From Pezicula radicicola (taxonomy: Eukaryota; Ascomycota; Leotiomycetes; Helotiales; Dermateaceae), in assembly GCA_003008705.1 (NCBI GenBank), contig PDUO01000120.1, positions 1,341-65,340 of the forward strand: a stretch of DNA of 64,000 bases. The letters run 5' to 3'. The notes beneath the pieces are model-generated. The model worked only from the letters and a program-made list of their open reading frames with translations, was not told where the DNA came from and made no database searches. Of this stretch, positions 48,616 through 60,595 are shown in pieces; the stretch's first letter is position 1; each line of letters opens with the position of its first letter. The translations under genes and the position numbers were made by a program.

Positions 48616-49868
48616 TGATTCTTATAGATGACTATAGAAACACAGCGAGGAAACAAGGTTTGGCAGGGAGTTTATGGCGAGTTCTGGGGAACTTGTACAA
48701 TTTGGAGAGGGAGGCGCCAGCACTTAGCGGCTCCATTCTGGTTTGCAGTCACAGCTGGATTCGACATTATAGGTTGAAGGAACGGTTTTCTTCGGACTAC
48801 CAACATACTTATTTTACGAACATAAAGCCGGGGCCTGAGAATACTACCTGTCCAGTATACAATAAAGAAACAAGCGTCTGAAGTCACTTTCTTAGTGGAA
48901 CTATAGACTTTGCTGGAAATGATGTAGAATAAGACAAGGAAGTTATTTGTCACGCGAAAAATACCGTGGCGCCCACAGGAACTCTGGTTTTACATGACTC
49001 TAGAAGCTGTTGAATAAGCAAAACCCAAGAGCAGTAACCAAATTGCCCGCGACGATGATTAGAAGTCATGATCTTTGAACATCCTCGGCTAGCATAGTAG
49101 AACTAATAACGACCAAGAACTGGAAAGCATATTTGTTAGAGACTTCCCTACTTCGGATGACAAGAGGGTGTATAAAACTCTAGTAAATGACATCAAGGGT
49201 TGGGTACCGGATCTCTAATGCCATTGGCTAAGCGAAGTTGGGATAGAGTGTATTTACCTTTGCTTCTTTAAGAATCAGCTCTTGCATGAATCTGATCTAC
49301 TGGCTCTACAAGGGAATCAGGAGTAGGGAAATTAACAATCAGATTACTCACTTGAGGCTAGAGATGGAGCTTATTTAATTTGGGCAACACTTATTAATTG
49401 TTACGAGGTGCAAGAAGTTTAATCTAAACATAAAAAAATACTGCGCTATGTTGAACAAATTCAACAGTGCTGGTGATTTTGACTTTTTGCCCGAGTCTAA
49501 CACCGACTCCATTCCAGGGTGCAGGTAGAAATGGGATGAATTTATTGCATATAAGAAAACTATAGACTTAAGGCATGTTTCAAAAACAGAAAAAGAAGTA
49601 CTATAAATAAGAGAAACTTGGGAGCCTGGCCTGGTAGAGTGCCACCACACTCAAATCCATTTCCTACTAAACTCCATCATCGATACGAAGCAAGCTATTT
49701 CGTAGCAACTTGCAGCCGATATCGTTGGTCTTCTGAGATTATGTCTGATCATCGGCACTGAGAACAACAGAATAAGTCATAAGCTCAAAGTTCACAAGGA
49801 GTACAGTATACCTTATAATGATAGCAAAGCTAGTGTTAACCAGCACTGTGATTCTCACTTGCCACGAT
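48616..49868. other. Intergenic, AT-leaning
   Basis: Overlapping short frames (48594-48881 plus, 48672-48953 minus, 49375-49650 minus) lack domains. The left edge is a candidate inversion breakpoint (see findings). Confidence 0.5.
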
Positions 49869-50345
49869 CTAAGAGTAAATAGCTTGGACAATCCGTTTCA
49901 ATCCCTCATCGAGCTAATCACGGTGCTGAGAAAAGGTAATACGGAACCATCCTGGCTACTCACTACCAAAGTCATCGCCGACTCCAAGGTGAACCTTCTG
50001 GAGGGCTAACTTTTCTGCCAGTTTTCTACTGTGGATCCATTTTGCAGGCTCGTCCTCGTTAGGCAAACAATTGGATTGCGTTCTCCGATAAGCTGTTCAT
50101 AGATCACACTAGACAAAGAAACTCGCGTTTAATCCTTTAGAGTAGGGTATTCCGTAGTCGTGCAGGAAGGTGACAACGTAGTTGTAAGATGCAGCAAGCT
50201 TTTCGTAGTTGTGAGCTAAATTATAGCAGTACTCGACATTGACCAGAGAGACCGAATGCCTAGAATTAACCTCAGACTGTGCTTGGCTCAAGGGATAGGG
50301 AGGAGAATCTACTCGAGACGTATTTCGTCAGCGACATGCTCCGCA
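49869..50345 (-). pseudogene. PLP-dependent aminotransferase (ACC-synthase-like), C-terminal fragment
   Basis: The minus strand reads NYEKLAASYNYVVTFLHDYG, IPYSKGLNASFFV, then past stops KWIHSRKLAEKLALQKVHLG, VGDDFGSE and PGWFRITFSQHRD, then LDEGLKRIVQAIYS and TAG. This is the end of class I/II aminotransferases of the 1-aminocyclopropane-1-carboxylate synthase-like type in fungi, including the PGWFRI box with the substrate-binding Arg. At least four stops fall at expected Trp, Arg, Lys or Gln positions (after NASFFV, in CDL-stop-TAY, before PGWFR, before LDEG). The N-terminal two-thirds, with the PLP Lys, are absent from the window. Fragment only. Confidence 0.65.
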
Positions 50346-51075
50346 AGTTCTTCCAATCTAGGATTCTCCTCAGTCAGCTACTTACCTCTAAGGCACCGGC
50401 TCTCTTGTATTTCTCCCCATTAACCAACACTTAGCGTCTGTCTTCCTCGTCCCTGCCACTCCGCTGACTCCCTCCTACCCAATCTCGCCCTTCTGTGCTT
50501 CCCCAATGCTAGCTGCTCCGTGGTTCAATACATTATATTGCTCGATTCGTAAAACTCGCCGTACGAGGCGCCCACACGCGCGCGAACAAGCTGTTATCAT
50601 ATGGTAATACCCCCGCACCTTCGCGCGGCTTCACCTCCCGCCGATGCTGGCCCTGCACTCCTGCAGTTCATTAAAGAAATTGGAGAGAAGGGGGAGGATT
50701 GGGCATTGACGGATACAACAGCGACTCGAGTCTTGAACTTGATCAATGCCGGCCAGATACGACTCATCTTTAGCTGGTAGAGAATGGTTCGCAACACCGC
50801 CTCCGACTGATTCCAAACTGGCGACTGTGGACAGTCGCGAATTACAACTAAGGGGTGGAGACGAGGGTTGACGGGGAAGGGGACATAAGTCGTAGATGCT
50901 AAAGGAGAGGGGGTCCCGTGTCCTGTATTCAGTATGAAGAAACATTGGCACAAAGGGACGATTGGTTCAGGAGTATAATACCAAGTTTCGCTTTTTTTGG
51001 TAGGCCCGCTAGGGATGATTTTGATGAGCCTATTCCACAAACACGGATTCGATTCGGTATAGAATAGCAAGTCTA
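50346..51075. other. Region downstream of the transporter gene
   Basis: The minus frame 51070-50597 (157 codons) begins right after the transporter stop and overlaps another minus frame (50951-50631). Neither has a recognisable domain and both are likely non-coding or 3' untranslated sequence. Confidence 0.45.
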
Positions 51076-53186
51076 TTATTTGACATCGTCGCTACCAGTT
51101 TGAATCCCAGCTGCCAACCAAGCAGCTACTAGGCCCGCTAGTCCCCAAATCCTGATCATCCACCCAACTACCTCGGTCTCGTCAAATTCCCACCACCTCA
51201 AGACCCCGAAGATCATACTACTTCCCAAGGCAGCTATAATTTATAGGGTTGCAATAGCAATGTTATAGACACCCATCACAGCACCAGCGCGCAAGTCACC
51301 TGTTATTGCCGATACTTCTTCTTCCCCCCTTTCTATCTCGTCGTCTGATATTGTTGCTGAAAGATCAATGCTGTAGTTTTGAAAGGACCTTCGTGAAGGA
51401 ATGGGTCGGTGCGGTTGTTGGGTTTCGATAAAGACACTGGCTAGTGCTAACGGCGCCCATTGCGTTACTGCCCACGAGATTCCGAGGAGAGATACGAGAA
51501 ACATGGAGTAACTTGCGGAGCGCGTTAGAGATGTGGAGAAGAGGATTGTGAAAGGCAGGAAGTGCGATGTTATCCATGCTCGTGGAATTGTGGGCCATTT
51601 GATTTCGAGGCACGGCTTTATTTTTGAGACCTTTGTCCATTTTAGGCATCTCCATAGATGGTTTCCCCTGACATTTTTGTAGCTTTTGATGCTCGTAATC
51701 GCTTCGAAAGACGTTGTGGGTAGTCCCGAGAGTTGGATGGCGACCATGGAGGCGTTTTGCGCGGGAAAAGAGACAATAAGTTGAAGTAAAAAATTGCTGA
51801 GCAGGGCCACGATGGAAAATAAAACCATTGCGAAGGTTCCATATCGAATGGATCCATCGTGGAGACGCGACTGAGATTGTTTGAACACATCATCTTCAGG
51901 CTGTGCCAGAACATCATTTTCGTCTATTTGATGTCAGTCATTGTTAAAGTGATGGCTGCTTGGTAATTACAGATACCAGCAAGATACCTATCGGAGACGA
52001 GTTTGATTAACGATCTTGTCTTGACAGCTTGGCCGGAAGCTCAGCCTCCTTCTTGAAGATATACTTACGTGGTGATGTAGAACAGAAATGGGAACCATCC
52101 CGACCAAGCAAAGAACTGTACTTGGCAAATCATCAACATATCCTTCGGTATATATATAACTTTTCTATAAACTTGTCTGAATACATCAAAAAAGCTAACT
52201 CCCTCTTGCACATGATCGTCCTCATCAAATACCACCTGCTTCTCATCGATGATTGATAAAGTCACGGCTACCGTTAAGCCCAATGCCAAAGATGCTATAA
52301 CACATAGGCATTTGAATTGAGTGTCTCTAAACCAAGGTAAAATGTGAGGTAGGTTGAACAGTCCAGACGCGTACCCGAAAATACTTCCAATGCCTGTGAT
52401 AACGCTGGCATAAGCAGTTGCTTGAACCTTCTGGGGTGATGGACAGGCCTCGCATATCAATGCTCTTAGTCCCATTTGTACTGGTTGAATTGCAACATTA
52501 AGTGCCCATATCAAGGATGCCACCACAATTCCCTTGACCACGAGCGCCACTGTGCCTTGGGGATTTTTTTCAAATATTCTGAAGAGATGATCAATGAAGC
52601 TCCGAGTCCATGGTAAGAATATCATAAATATGATGGTGAAAATTGTCCCCAACAGGATGTAGGGTTTTCGTTGTCCCCATGAATGGCGGGATTGATCGCT
52701 GAGAACGCTGATGTAAGGATGGATGACAGCACCTGAAAGTGGTCCTGCGAGCCAAATGAAAGATATAATGTGTGGTGGCAGTCCTAGAGAGGACAAATAT
52801 ATCTTAAAATCGGATGTGATTAGTCGGCTGCGTTGAGAACATAAGGAGAAAAAGGATTCAAACGCTTACTGAACCGTATCCCATGATGGCGGTCCATATT
52901 ACTTGAAGGCTGAAATGGAATGAATATCAGTACATTATATACAAATGGAGTTTAGGGAGGCAATCCATCCTCACCCTCCTGTTCCAATTGTGAGGCAGAT
53001 AAGATAGCATGGTCCTACTCTCCACTTCTTCTCCTCTGTTTTCTCCTCGTCGTCAGTTAAATCGTGTGCACCTACAGGTTCACCCTGTTCCTCCAAAAGA
53101 TTGCTCGAAGCTAAGGAAGAACCCTCACATCCAAACTCATCAACCTTAAGATTCTCCTTCTTCAATTTAAAAAAAAACCTCCTCAT
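51076..53186 (-). pseudogene. Sucrose/alpha-glucoside transporter-like protein with late stop
   Basis: Five exons (53186-52975, 52909-52870, 52802-52069, 51987-51971, 51923-51076) encode a glycoside-pentoside-cation-type (SUT-like) transporter of about 616 residues. After a 70-residue hydrophilic start come the helix motifs QVIWTAIMGYGS, LGLPPHIISFIWLAGPLSG, the cytosolic signature SDQSRHSWGQRKPYIL, ALNVAIQPVQMGLRALICE, FAWSGWFPFLFYITT and, after a long loop, ASYSMFLVSLLGISWAVTQWAPLALAS. One in-frame TAA at 51243-51241 (GVYNIAIATL-stop-IIAALGS) replaces an expected Gln; the change is CAA to TAA, RIP-type. The frame then runs open for 54 codons through the last helix to a TAA at 51078-51076. 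If not bypassed, the protein ends after 561 residues and lacks its last helix. It may be newly inactive or a truncated but stable protein. A 17-nt exon 4 is unusual. Confidence 0.75.
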
Positions 53187-54209
53187 TTCCCATCTCGAAG
53201 CAGGATCAATTCAAACGTGTAAGCGTGCGACAAGATTGGGAGGAGATGCTTGTAGCACTTGCCATGGATGAATTCTCGGAGCTTGATCTCTCTAATTTCA
53301 CCCCTCATGCACCTAAGAACATGATACACCACGCCCCTCTTTGATATACTACATATATACTGTAAACGACCCCGCAAAGGAGCTTGAACGAGGAATTGAC
53401 TCTATCGGGACAAACGTGAAGGCCCCGTTATTGGTATCGTTATTTGGACTTGGTCACCATACCTGCCTGCTAAGCTTGATTGAAGCTATAACATGATGCA
53501 TATTTGCAAGATCTTACGAAGTACATCTTGTGAGAGGGATTAGTGGGTATCGAAGAGACACGAGGAGACGAACCCCACCTTTTGATCCGCAGTATGCAGG
53601 GAAACCGCTGAAGCCCGCCTACTCACTCCCGTGCATAGTGTAGCCCCCAAACTGGTACCACGCCCCGCTTGATACCCCTACTAGTGAGTTGTACTAGGCA
53701 GCCAAAAAGCTTGTCCAGGAGGGGTGGCCGCAGATCGAGGGGTAACCTAGCTCGGTAAGTGAGTGGTGGGGTTACCAAATTTTACCTTCCGGATCAGGCC
53801 GTAAACTAATCTTTATTTAGTTAGCACACAAAGTAATGTCAGCCTACGTTGCGATCCATTACAGGCGACGAAATGTACATATACATCACGTGTTCCGCCA
53901 ATGATCAGTCTTTCAGCTACCTACCTAGGTGGGTATCTATCTCTCTGCGTTTACGTCCTCCGATTCAGTAGTTGGGCCAGTTAATCAACGACGCAAGCTT
54001 GAAACTTTGATGCTGAATCTATTGAGCTTTGGGATACGACGAGGATTCACGACCATGATAATATTCCAGCCTGTCGTATCACTTCTGACAAGGATAATAA
54101 AAATCCTTGAATCTGATGAGTCATCTCTCTCTCGACGCAATAATATATTTCCGCTGCTTTCCAAAAAAGCGCAAATCTTCAGGACAGCAACTTTCAATCG
54201 AAAAAGAAG
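53187..54209. other. Intergenic between transporter and 54210 gene
   Basis: Presumed divergent promoter region of about 1 kb. Short frames at 53183-53377 (minus) and 53929-54213 (plus) are without domains. Nothing else seen. Confidence 0.5.
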
Positions 54210-55235
54210 ATGACGACATCTCAGAGTTCCTCCTTACTTCCAGACCCTCGACTCCAAAACAAGATTGCGCATTACGACCGCGATGAGATCGTTGCCGACA
54301 TTCTCTCATTCTACAACTTCCTTCCTCATGTCTCGGCCTCAAACATCGCCAGGGCGCCTCCAGACGGATGGCCCGAAATCACAGCTTCAAGCCTTGCCGT
54401 CCACGGCATCCACAAAACCCCCGAAGCCATTGAACTCATGCGTCACCTACCATACATCTCCTACGAACAGCCCTGGATCATGATCACCGCAATGGTGTGC
54501 GACTACAGACGTGTGACAGTATCGCCAGCCGCATGGCGTGAGCACCCGTTCTGGCTGCACCACGTAGCGGAGAAACAGTGGCCTGCGTGGGTGGTTCAAT
54601 TGACATCGGGCTTGGATCGTGAAGGACATCGGTACATGTTGGATACGACTGATGGAACCATCACCATGTACTGCATTGGTGGCCACTTCCAATACCCACC
54701 GACGTATGAGCCAGAGGATCCACGTGGTTGGCGCGATCGCGAGTGCTATCCGGAGACGGTCACGTTGAAAGACTGGCTAGAGACATGCCGGGGAGAGTAC
54801 CGTCAGATGGAAGTCGTGGCAGTTCCGAATGATCTTGATCCCGAGGGTTATGGTGCACCGGAACTTCTCTTCCATGTCAACCCACTGAAGCCTGGCTCTC
54901 GTGATTTCCGGGAGATAGAGGTTAGTGGAGTGCCTTGATGATTTAGCTGCATTTGTCTCTTATGTTTCAGATGTCTGCAAGCTGAATTACAAAGACTAAT
55001 GTAGCAATCATATCTACAGGGTTTGCGCAAAATCTATCGTGAGTACGGATGGCCTGATACTGAAAAGTATCAAAAAGAGGCCTGTATTCAAGCAATTATA
55101 CCCTGGTGGACAAACATGATGGATGTGGGGCGAGAAGAGATGAGGATCGAGAACGAAAACTTCTGGAAGAAGCGAGGACTTCCTTTAGCCCAGGAGTCGA
55201 GCACCGAAGATGCGGGGAAGGAAAGTTATGAATGA
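54210..55235 (+). CDS. Conserved fungal hypothetical protein
   Basis: Two exons (54210-54920, 55020-55235) joined by a 99-bp intron (GTTAGT donor, CTACAG acceptor) give 308 residues in phase 0. The protein has no signal peptide and no membrane helix. It is rich in Trp and Pro in the middle (PPDGWPEITASSLAVHGIHK, WREHPFWLHHVAEKQWPAWV, then LDTTDGTITMYCIGGHFQYP), a style seen in fungal proteins of unknown function that may bind a small ligand or partner. The C-terminal exon is a charged helix (GLRKIYREYGWPDTEKYQKE). Codon use and open frame suggest a live gene. I do not recognise a named domain. Confidence 0.7.
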
Positions 55236-55470
55236 GTGAAGATTCAAAGGGGGAATTACTTCACGGAGATAGATAACGTCTCTCAACTGTGCCAACCCAC
55301 CTTGTCATCATCTCAAAATCTCTGTTGGCTCTTCAAGTTGTGCATACATAAACGAGGAAACTAGCCACAAAGAAAATTGAAAAGCTGAATTAGAATCCTA
55401 AAGGATTTTGAAAACCGATCAACATGAAATGTTGTTTTTACATTGGCAGCTCGTTGGGAGACAGTCTACA

Positions 55471-58400
55471 CTAGTGTTTCCCTCTTCCTCTTGAGAATCT
55501 TGGAAACTTCTTAGGCATACTTGCAGCTCTACCAGTCTCTGCAGGAAACTCAGCGTCGATAGAATTCGAGCCCGGCAAGCTTATTAGTATTGGCTCGTCT
55601 CTGGCAATAGCCGTGTCGTTGACAGGACTCGGTGTGGCTTCCGCGTCAACAGCGCTAGGTTTCGTGGGCGGCGCTGGTGGCGGAGGTAGCGAGAAGTCCT
55701 CCTTCATGGCGTTAGAAACGGCTCTGAGGGCCTTCAGCTCCCTGCTGCAAGAATCATCGCTGCACGAGTCGAAACCAAATTCCTGTCGAAGCTCTTCCGG
55801 AGTCGCAACACGGCTGGAATTGCCGTCAATCATGACAAGGCCACGACCCTCAATCCAATCTCTTTTCGTGGGCGAACTTGCATAATTGCTGGTATACGCC
55901 AATTCGGCCGCGTTGGTAGCAAACCACTCATCCCCAATCGCGAGCTGGAAGCCTGGATGGACCACGCCTTGGACGGTTGGGATACATGGATTTGAAGGGA
56001 TTCCATTATCAGCTGGGGAGTCCAAGCCAGCGAAATTCAAGGAAAATCGCGATCTGGTGAAAACGGCTCGATACTTGGTATAAGTGGTTGGTGTTCCTCG
56101 ACGACCGGGCCGCGTGATAGACTCAAAAGGATTGTCCAAAGTCCTAACTGGACCCTGGCCACACCTGTCGAAAAGTTTTCCAGCAGGCCCGTTCTGTGCA
56201 GCTGCCAGGTAGCGAATCCTTTGCCCACGATTCACAAAGACGCGAGGAGCTACGTCGAGGGTTGAGGTAAGTATATCGAACCCATCGTTGACATCCGCCA
56301 TCACAGCGGGAGGATATTCGTCAGGCGAGCATCCACGAACTGGTAGGTTTACTATTAGCGGGTCCCACAGAGCTGTCTTGTGCTGCCTCAACCAATTCGA
56401 ATATACAGGTCGTCCAGTCACGGGGATTCTTCGATAGGCACAGGTGAGGGTTTCGAATGTTGCATCCAGATTAACAACAGACCGGTAATTGTAACAAGCT
56501 TGGCCGAAGGCAGCACAAAGGATCGGATTGACAGGTAAAGCAGCCCAATCATCAACGATGGCAGTGGTGACTGCTTTGTTGAACTGCGGGTCACATCGAC
56601 CTGGTTCATCTGCTCTTTTCGCAGCAGCGTTTCCACAAGAGCTGGTGCTGGCACTTGAATGGCTTGACTCGGAAGGTCGGTCCTCTTTCGTGGCTGTTGG
56701 TTTATCCATCGACAGTGTGTGCTCCTTCCCGAATACCTTGAACTCGGCTTTGCCTTCCTTCTCGATGTCTTTGACACAGAGATTGATGAGTGCTGGGGTA
56801 GCAGCGATTTCGGCAATGTCCAGGATCTCGCCTGCAAGAAAGGACAATAGTCAGCCTTGAATCAATGGTGATGGAGGGACTGAAGCGGAAATCTTGAAGA
56901 GAAATTTAAGCCTACCGACGAAAGGAATGAGATCCTCAAGCAGTTCCAAAGGAGCAAGCAACGCTGGAACAGCCAGACGACAGAATGCCTTGGCAGCAAT
57001 GTCTAGCGCTGCTTGCTCAGCCAGGGCTTCCGCTGCTGCTTTTGCTGCGTCCTCAGCCTCAGTCTTGAGATCGCTCCCTGATGACGCTGGCGTGAAGCCC
57101 TTGCAGCAGTAACTTTGTGTGCCACCTGTACACGCTTGGGCACCATTCGATTTGTCGAAAGTGTTGGTGTCTTTGACGATTTCAGTTTCTCCGTCAGCGC
57201 AACCGCCCATGCATGAGAGACCCATCCCACGATACCCACGCCACTGGCAAGTGCCCATGGTGGTCCCGTCTGAGCAACTAATATGCCTGTATGTTAGCAC
57301 ATCATGTTCATGTTCATGATCACATCGAAATATTTTGCAAGCAGCCTGTCTTGGGGAGAAAATGGACTGAAGTCATGCTTACCAAAGACTGCGGTGCTGG
57401 CCAGCGCTGCAGCGACCATTTGTGGAGAGTTGATTTGGCTGTCCATCCATTTGTGTTACTTCGTTTGTGCCTGTTTTGCAAGCAACGTTGCAGTCGGTGG
57501 TATAGCAGGTTACCCCTGCTGCTAGATTGTCGCTCATCTGTTTGGCGTCGGCTTGATTTTGCGTTGTGATGCCGCTGACAAGAATCAATTAGCTCGCGCC
57601 GTACATAAATGAATATAGAACGATGATGAAAGACTTACGGAGCGGGTGCCAGACCGTTATCAGCAGTCTGATCTCTTTGATCAATGGCCCAAATCTGTGT
57701 CACGGTGAGCTCTTTCCAGCGTTTTCTTCAAATCATTCCTTACCATAGTACCTCCGAGGCATCTCGAGTTTGCAAATGTTCTCTTCTGTTGAAAAGTATC
57801 GTCATCGTCATAGCTTACCCATTGGTTGCTATCCCAAGTTATCCACTTGACAGCGGCTGTCTTGTCCCAAACTGGTGTGAGGCTGTTTGTTGTGATGATG
57901 TTTTCGATCTCTTCCAAATCCAGGATTCCGCTAGCATCCGTGCAGGGACCAGCGTTCGCACCTCCTGTGAATTGACATACGCCATTTGGAGTGCTGCAAG
58001 ATGGGTCAGAGAGTGTAAAACTTCTGCCATACTGTTATCGTTAGTACATCCTCGTTCATATAAATGAATTGCGCTTGCTTACCCACGCGAGTCCCAAGTT
58101 AACCTTCGCAGGCTCAACACCAGCTCGCCAGAGCAAGTCCAGGCCCATATCAATCTCGGTGACATTGGTATGTGGGTTGATGTAAGGACCTAGAAATAGG
58201 GAAGCTGCATCCCACACGCCATGAACTTTGTTCTATTAGCCCAACTCGGATCCGAAACTTCCTGGAAGGAATGGTGGGCTCGCTTACGATCATAGGTCAT
58301 AAAATTGAACCAATCTACACTTGGGGCAATGTTTTTGAGATCAAAGTGTTGAAGATACCAGTAAGATGTTGGGAGCGTCATGGAGATGCCGTATTTCGTA

Positions 58401-59712
58401 CCTGATTGATCCTTGGTCAGCTATTGCCATGGTTGACGGACTCGAGATTACGAAAGAACTCACCAAGAGCAGCTCGCAACTCTGTTACGAGAGAAACATA
58501 ATTTGCCGTGTCGGCCGTGACACCTCCTCTATCGTCGGCCTGAGGGTACTCCCAGTCCAGATCAACGCCGTCGAAACTGTAATGATTCATGAAGGCAAGC
58601 AAACCCGTGATGAATTGCTGACGGTTTCCAGACGAGCTCGTCATATCACTGAAGGCGCTTCTTGTTGGGCCAGGGTCCGTAAAACTCCAGCCTCCGACCG
58701 ATATCCATGCCTGTATTCCGTTGGCTTTCGCTTTCAATGCAGTGAATCTACTGAACAGTTCACCGCTAGGAGCGTCCATCGGGGCAATCTGAAAAGTCGT
58801 AGGATCGAAAAAGGCAAAGGCGAAGTTGATATGTGTCAAGCCGTTGAGGTTCAGGTCTTCGGGAGAGACCGCATCGCATGTGCGAGTATTGGACCAGGCT
58901 TCGTAGTAACCAATTGTGCGTTTCGAGCTCGAGCTAGCAGAGCAAGAGGGTCGAACTACGTCGCCACAGCCACCAAAACCTGCCTGGCATCCCGTGTCAC
59001 AGAAATCGGAAGTTGAGCCGCAAAATCTATTGCTATCAGCAGTGGATCTTCATTCATGTGCGGTGGGTGTCTCTCATACCCGAACTCTGAGCAACATACG
59101 TCCAGAGGACAGGTTTGTGATCCGGTCGTGCCGTACTGACCGCACTGAGCTTTGGCATCACAATTCGAAGTGCCGCATGTATGTTAGTATGGCTTTTGGA
59201 AATCATTTGGAGAGCCGAGGATGAGTGGATGAGCTGAAACGCCTTTCTCTTTCAGAATTCAGACAATCAGCAAAGAGAAATGCGTCTCAGCTCACGAGTC
59301 ATCCCACGAGGAGCTCAGCCCCTCTCAAAAAACGTGAAATAAGCGCAAATTTGAACGTACCAGTTTCCCGATCCGCACTGTGTTGGTGAGTAACCGCAAA
59401 GGCCATCAGTTCCACAACACGCAGCGTTCACGCCTTCAAGCTCAGATTCGAAGTCAGCAAGTATTCGAAACAGAGACATACATCTGGATACATTGGAGGT
59501 GAGGAAGGAGGAGAGTGTGAAGACTTACAGGGCGTGTCAGCGTTGCATGTTCCGGTTGGCAAAGCTCTGTTTTGAAGAGCAAAGTTTGAGAAGCGCGAAT
59601 CCCTTGACTCCAGGACAGGAGCAATAGAATCGAAAGGAGCCGCTACCACCTGCTGAATACTGGTGAAGAGCAGGCTCAGAGGTAGAAGCAGGATGCAGAG
59701 CCCAAGTTCCAT
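55471..59712 (-). CDS. Secreted GH18 chitinase, killer-toxin-like subgroup C type
   Basis: Eleven exons (59712-59529, 59433-59361, 59193-59080, 59026-58464, 58401-58288, 58225-58083, 58031-57744, 57694-57639, 57574-57383, 57277-56916, 56831-55471) give about 1149 residues. A signal peptide is likely (residues 1-23). Two hevein-like chitin-binding modules follow (CCGTDGLCGYSPTQCGSGNC; CGQYGTTGSQTC with CCSEFGFCG). The GH18 barrel spans about 165-505 with SVGGWSF, the catalytic FDGVDLDWEYP (Glu near 283), SVDWFNFMTYD and GGTMIWAID. A Cys-rich module (about 550-640) and a 500-residue tail complete the layout known from subgroup C chitinases, which resemble the chitin-binding subunit of yeast killer toxin. 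The enzyme hydrolyses chitin outside the cell. Exon 3 start is uncertain: the family's SNCDAKA motif seems shifted by an extra T near 59160. It is divergent from a LysM gene. Confidence 0.85.
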
Positions 59713-59978
59713 CTTTGCAATGTATTGCAATAGTATCAACGGACAAGAACTCTTTCGCTGCGCTCAGGACTACAGTCTTACTTAGACAGGCTCGTCCTCG
59801 TCTTATGACTCGGAAGAGGACCTGCCTGTTGTAGCCGGCAGTCAATTGTATCAATATCACTGCCCATGTCTAAGTGATCGCTCTGGGTGAGGGCGCTTAC
59901 TTGCATACTTTTTGACACCCTTAATACTCTTAATGTTCCTCGGATCCATGAAAGGCTTACTATATTGATTATATAGTA

Positions 59979-60290
59979 GGTGGACGTAAGTCTGTCACTT
60001 ACCCCTATTTTACACTAAAACTTATACTTAATACTTTAAAAGTTTATAGTAAAGAAGAGATAATTAATTAAAATCTTTATACTAGACTTATTTATTTAAT
60101 AGTTACCTATAATATTATATATTTATTACCCTTAATTATTTCCTATTTCCTATACTAACTATTAGATATAATTAAAATATAATATAGGAAAGTCTACTTT
60201 AAATACTAAAAATACTTACTAGTTAAATTTTTAGATATACTAGGTATATTTTAGTATAAAAGAGGGGTAAGTGACAGACTTATGTCCACC
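59979..60290. mobile_element. TA-flanked MITE (Tc1/mariner-like ends)
   Basis: A 312-bp element with about 42-bp terminal inverted repeats starting GGTGGACRTAAGTCTGTCAC; the two ends differ at three positions, all but one transitions. Each end is directly flanked by TA (59977-59978 and 60291-60292), the target duplication of Tc1/mariner transposons. The interior is AT-rich and without coding frames, so it is non-autonomous and probably RIP-affected. It sits between two divergent promoters. Confidence 0.85.
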
Positions 60291-60430
60291 TACGGTATAA
60301 GAGTCAGAATCTCACAACAGGGAAAAAGAAGCGGGGTTATTACTTACGGATAAAGATCGTTAATTTCCTGTGCCGCTTTTTCCATAATATACCTTGTAAA
60401 AAGGGTATCTTAAGCCACTCCAGGCCCTGT

Positions 60431-60553
60431 TCTTGCAGCCGTGCGGCACGGGCCATATATTGGCACGGAGATGAAAACAAGCTTCTCTGGGCGATATAAG
60501 CATCCACCTTCCACTTGCATCAGATTCTGACCACCACCAAGAACCAGGCCTGT
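60431..60553 (+). repeat. 122-bp direct repeat in LysM promoter, copy 1
   Basis: Repeated at 60596-60717 with about six substitutions and one single-base indel; copies are separated by 42 bp of unique sequence. Contains the palindrome CCGTGCGGCACGG at 60439-60451. Confidence 0.95.
60439..60451. promoter_or_regulatory. Palindrome CCG-N7-CGG, copy 1
   Basis: CCGTGCGGCACGG is a perfect inverted repeat with a one-base centre and fits an everted CCG/CGG pair, the pattern bound by Zn2Cys6 regulators. It is unchanged in both copies of the promoter repeat. Binding is inferred. Confidence 0.4.
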
Positions 60554-60595
60554 TAGGGTTACCTTCTCTTCAGCGGACTTCGAAGACGAATGTGG

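Noticed and set aside
50597..51070. 157-codon minus ORF after the transporter
   Set aside because: No domain, overlapped by another minus frame, and positioned as 3' untranslated sequence.
57744..57830. Intron after NQWV in the chitinase (GTAAGC at about 57822)
   Set aside because: The GTAAGC donor-like word encodes part of the conserved SYDDDDTF segment of GH18 subgroup C proteins, so it is coding.
58366..59016. 216-codon plus-strand ORF
   Set aside because: Lies antisense to the GH18 catalytic exon and has no domain; a shadow of the real gene.
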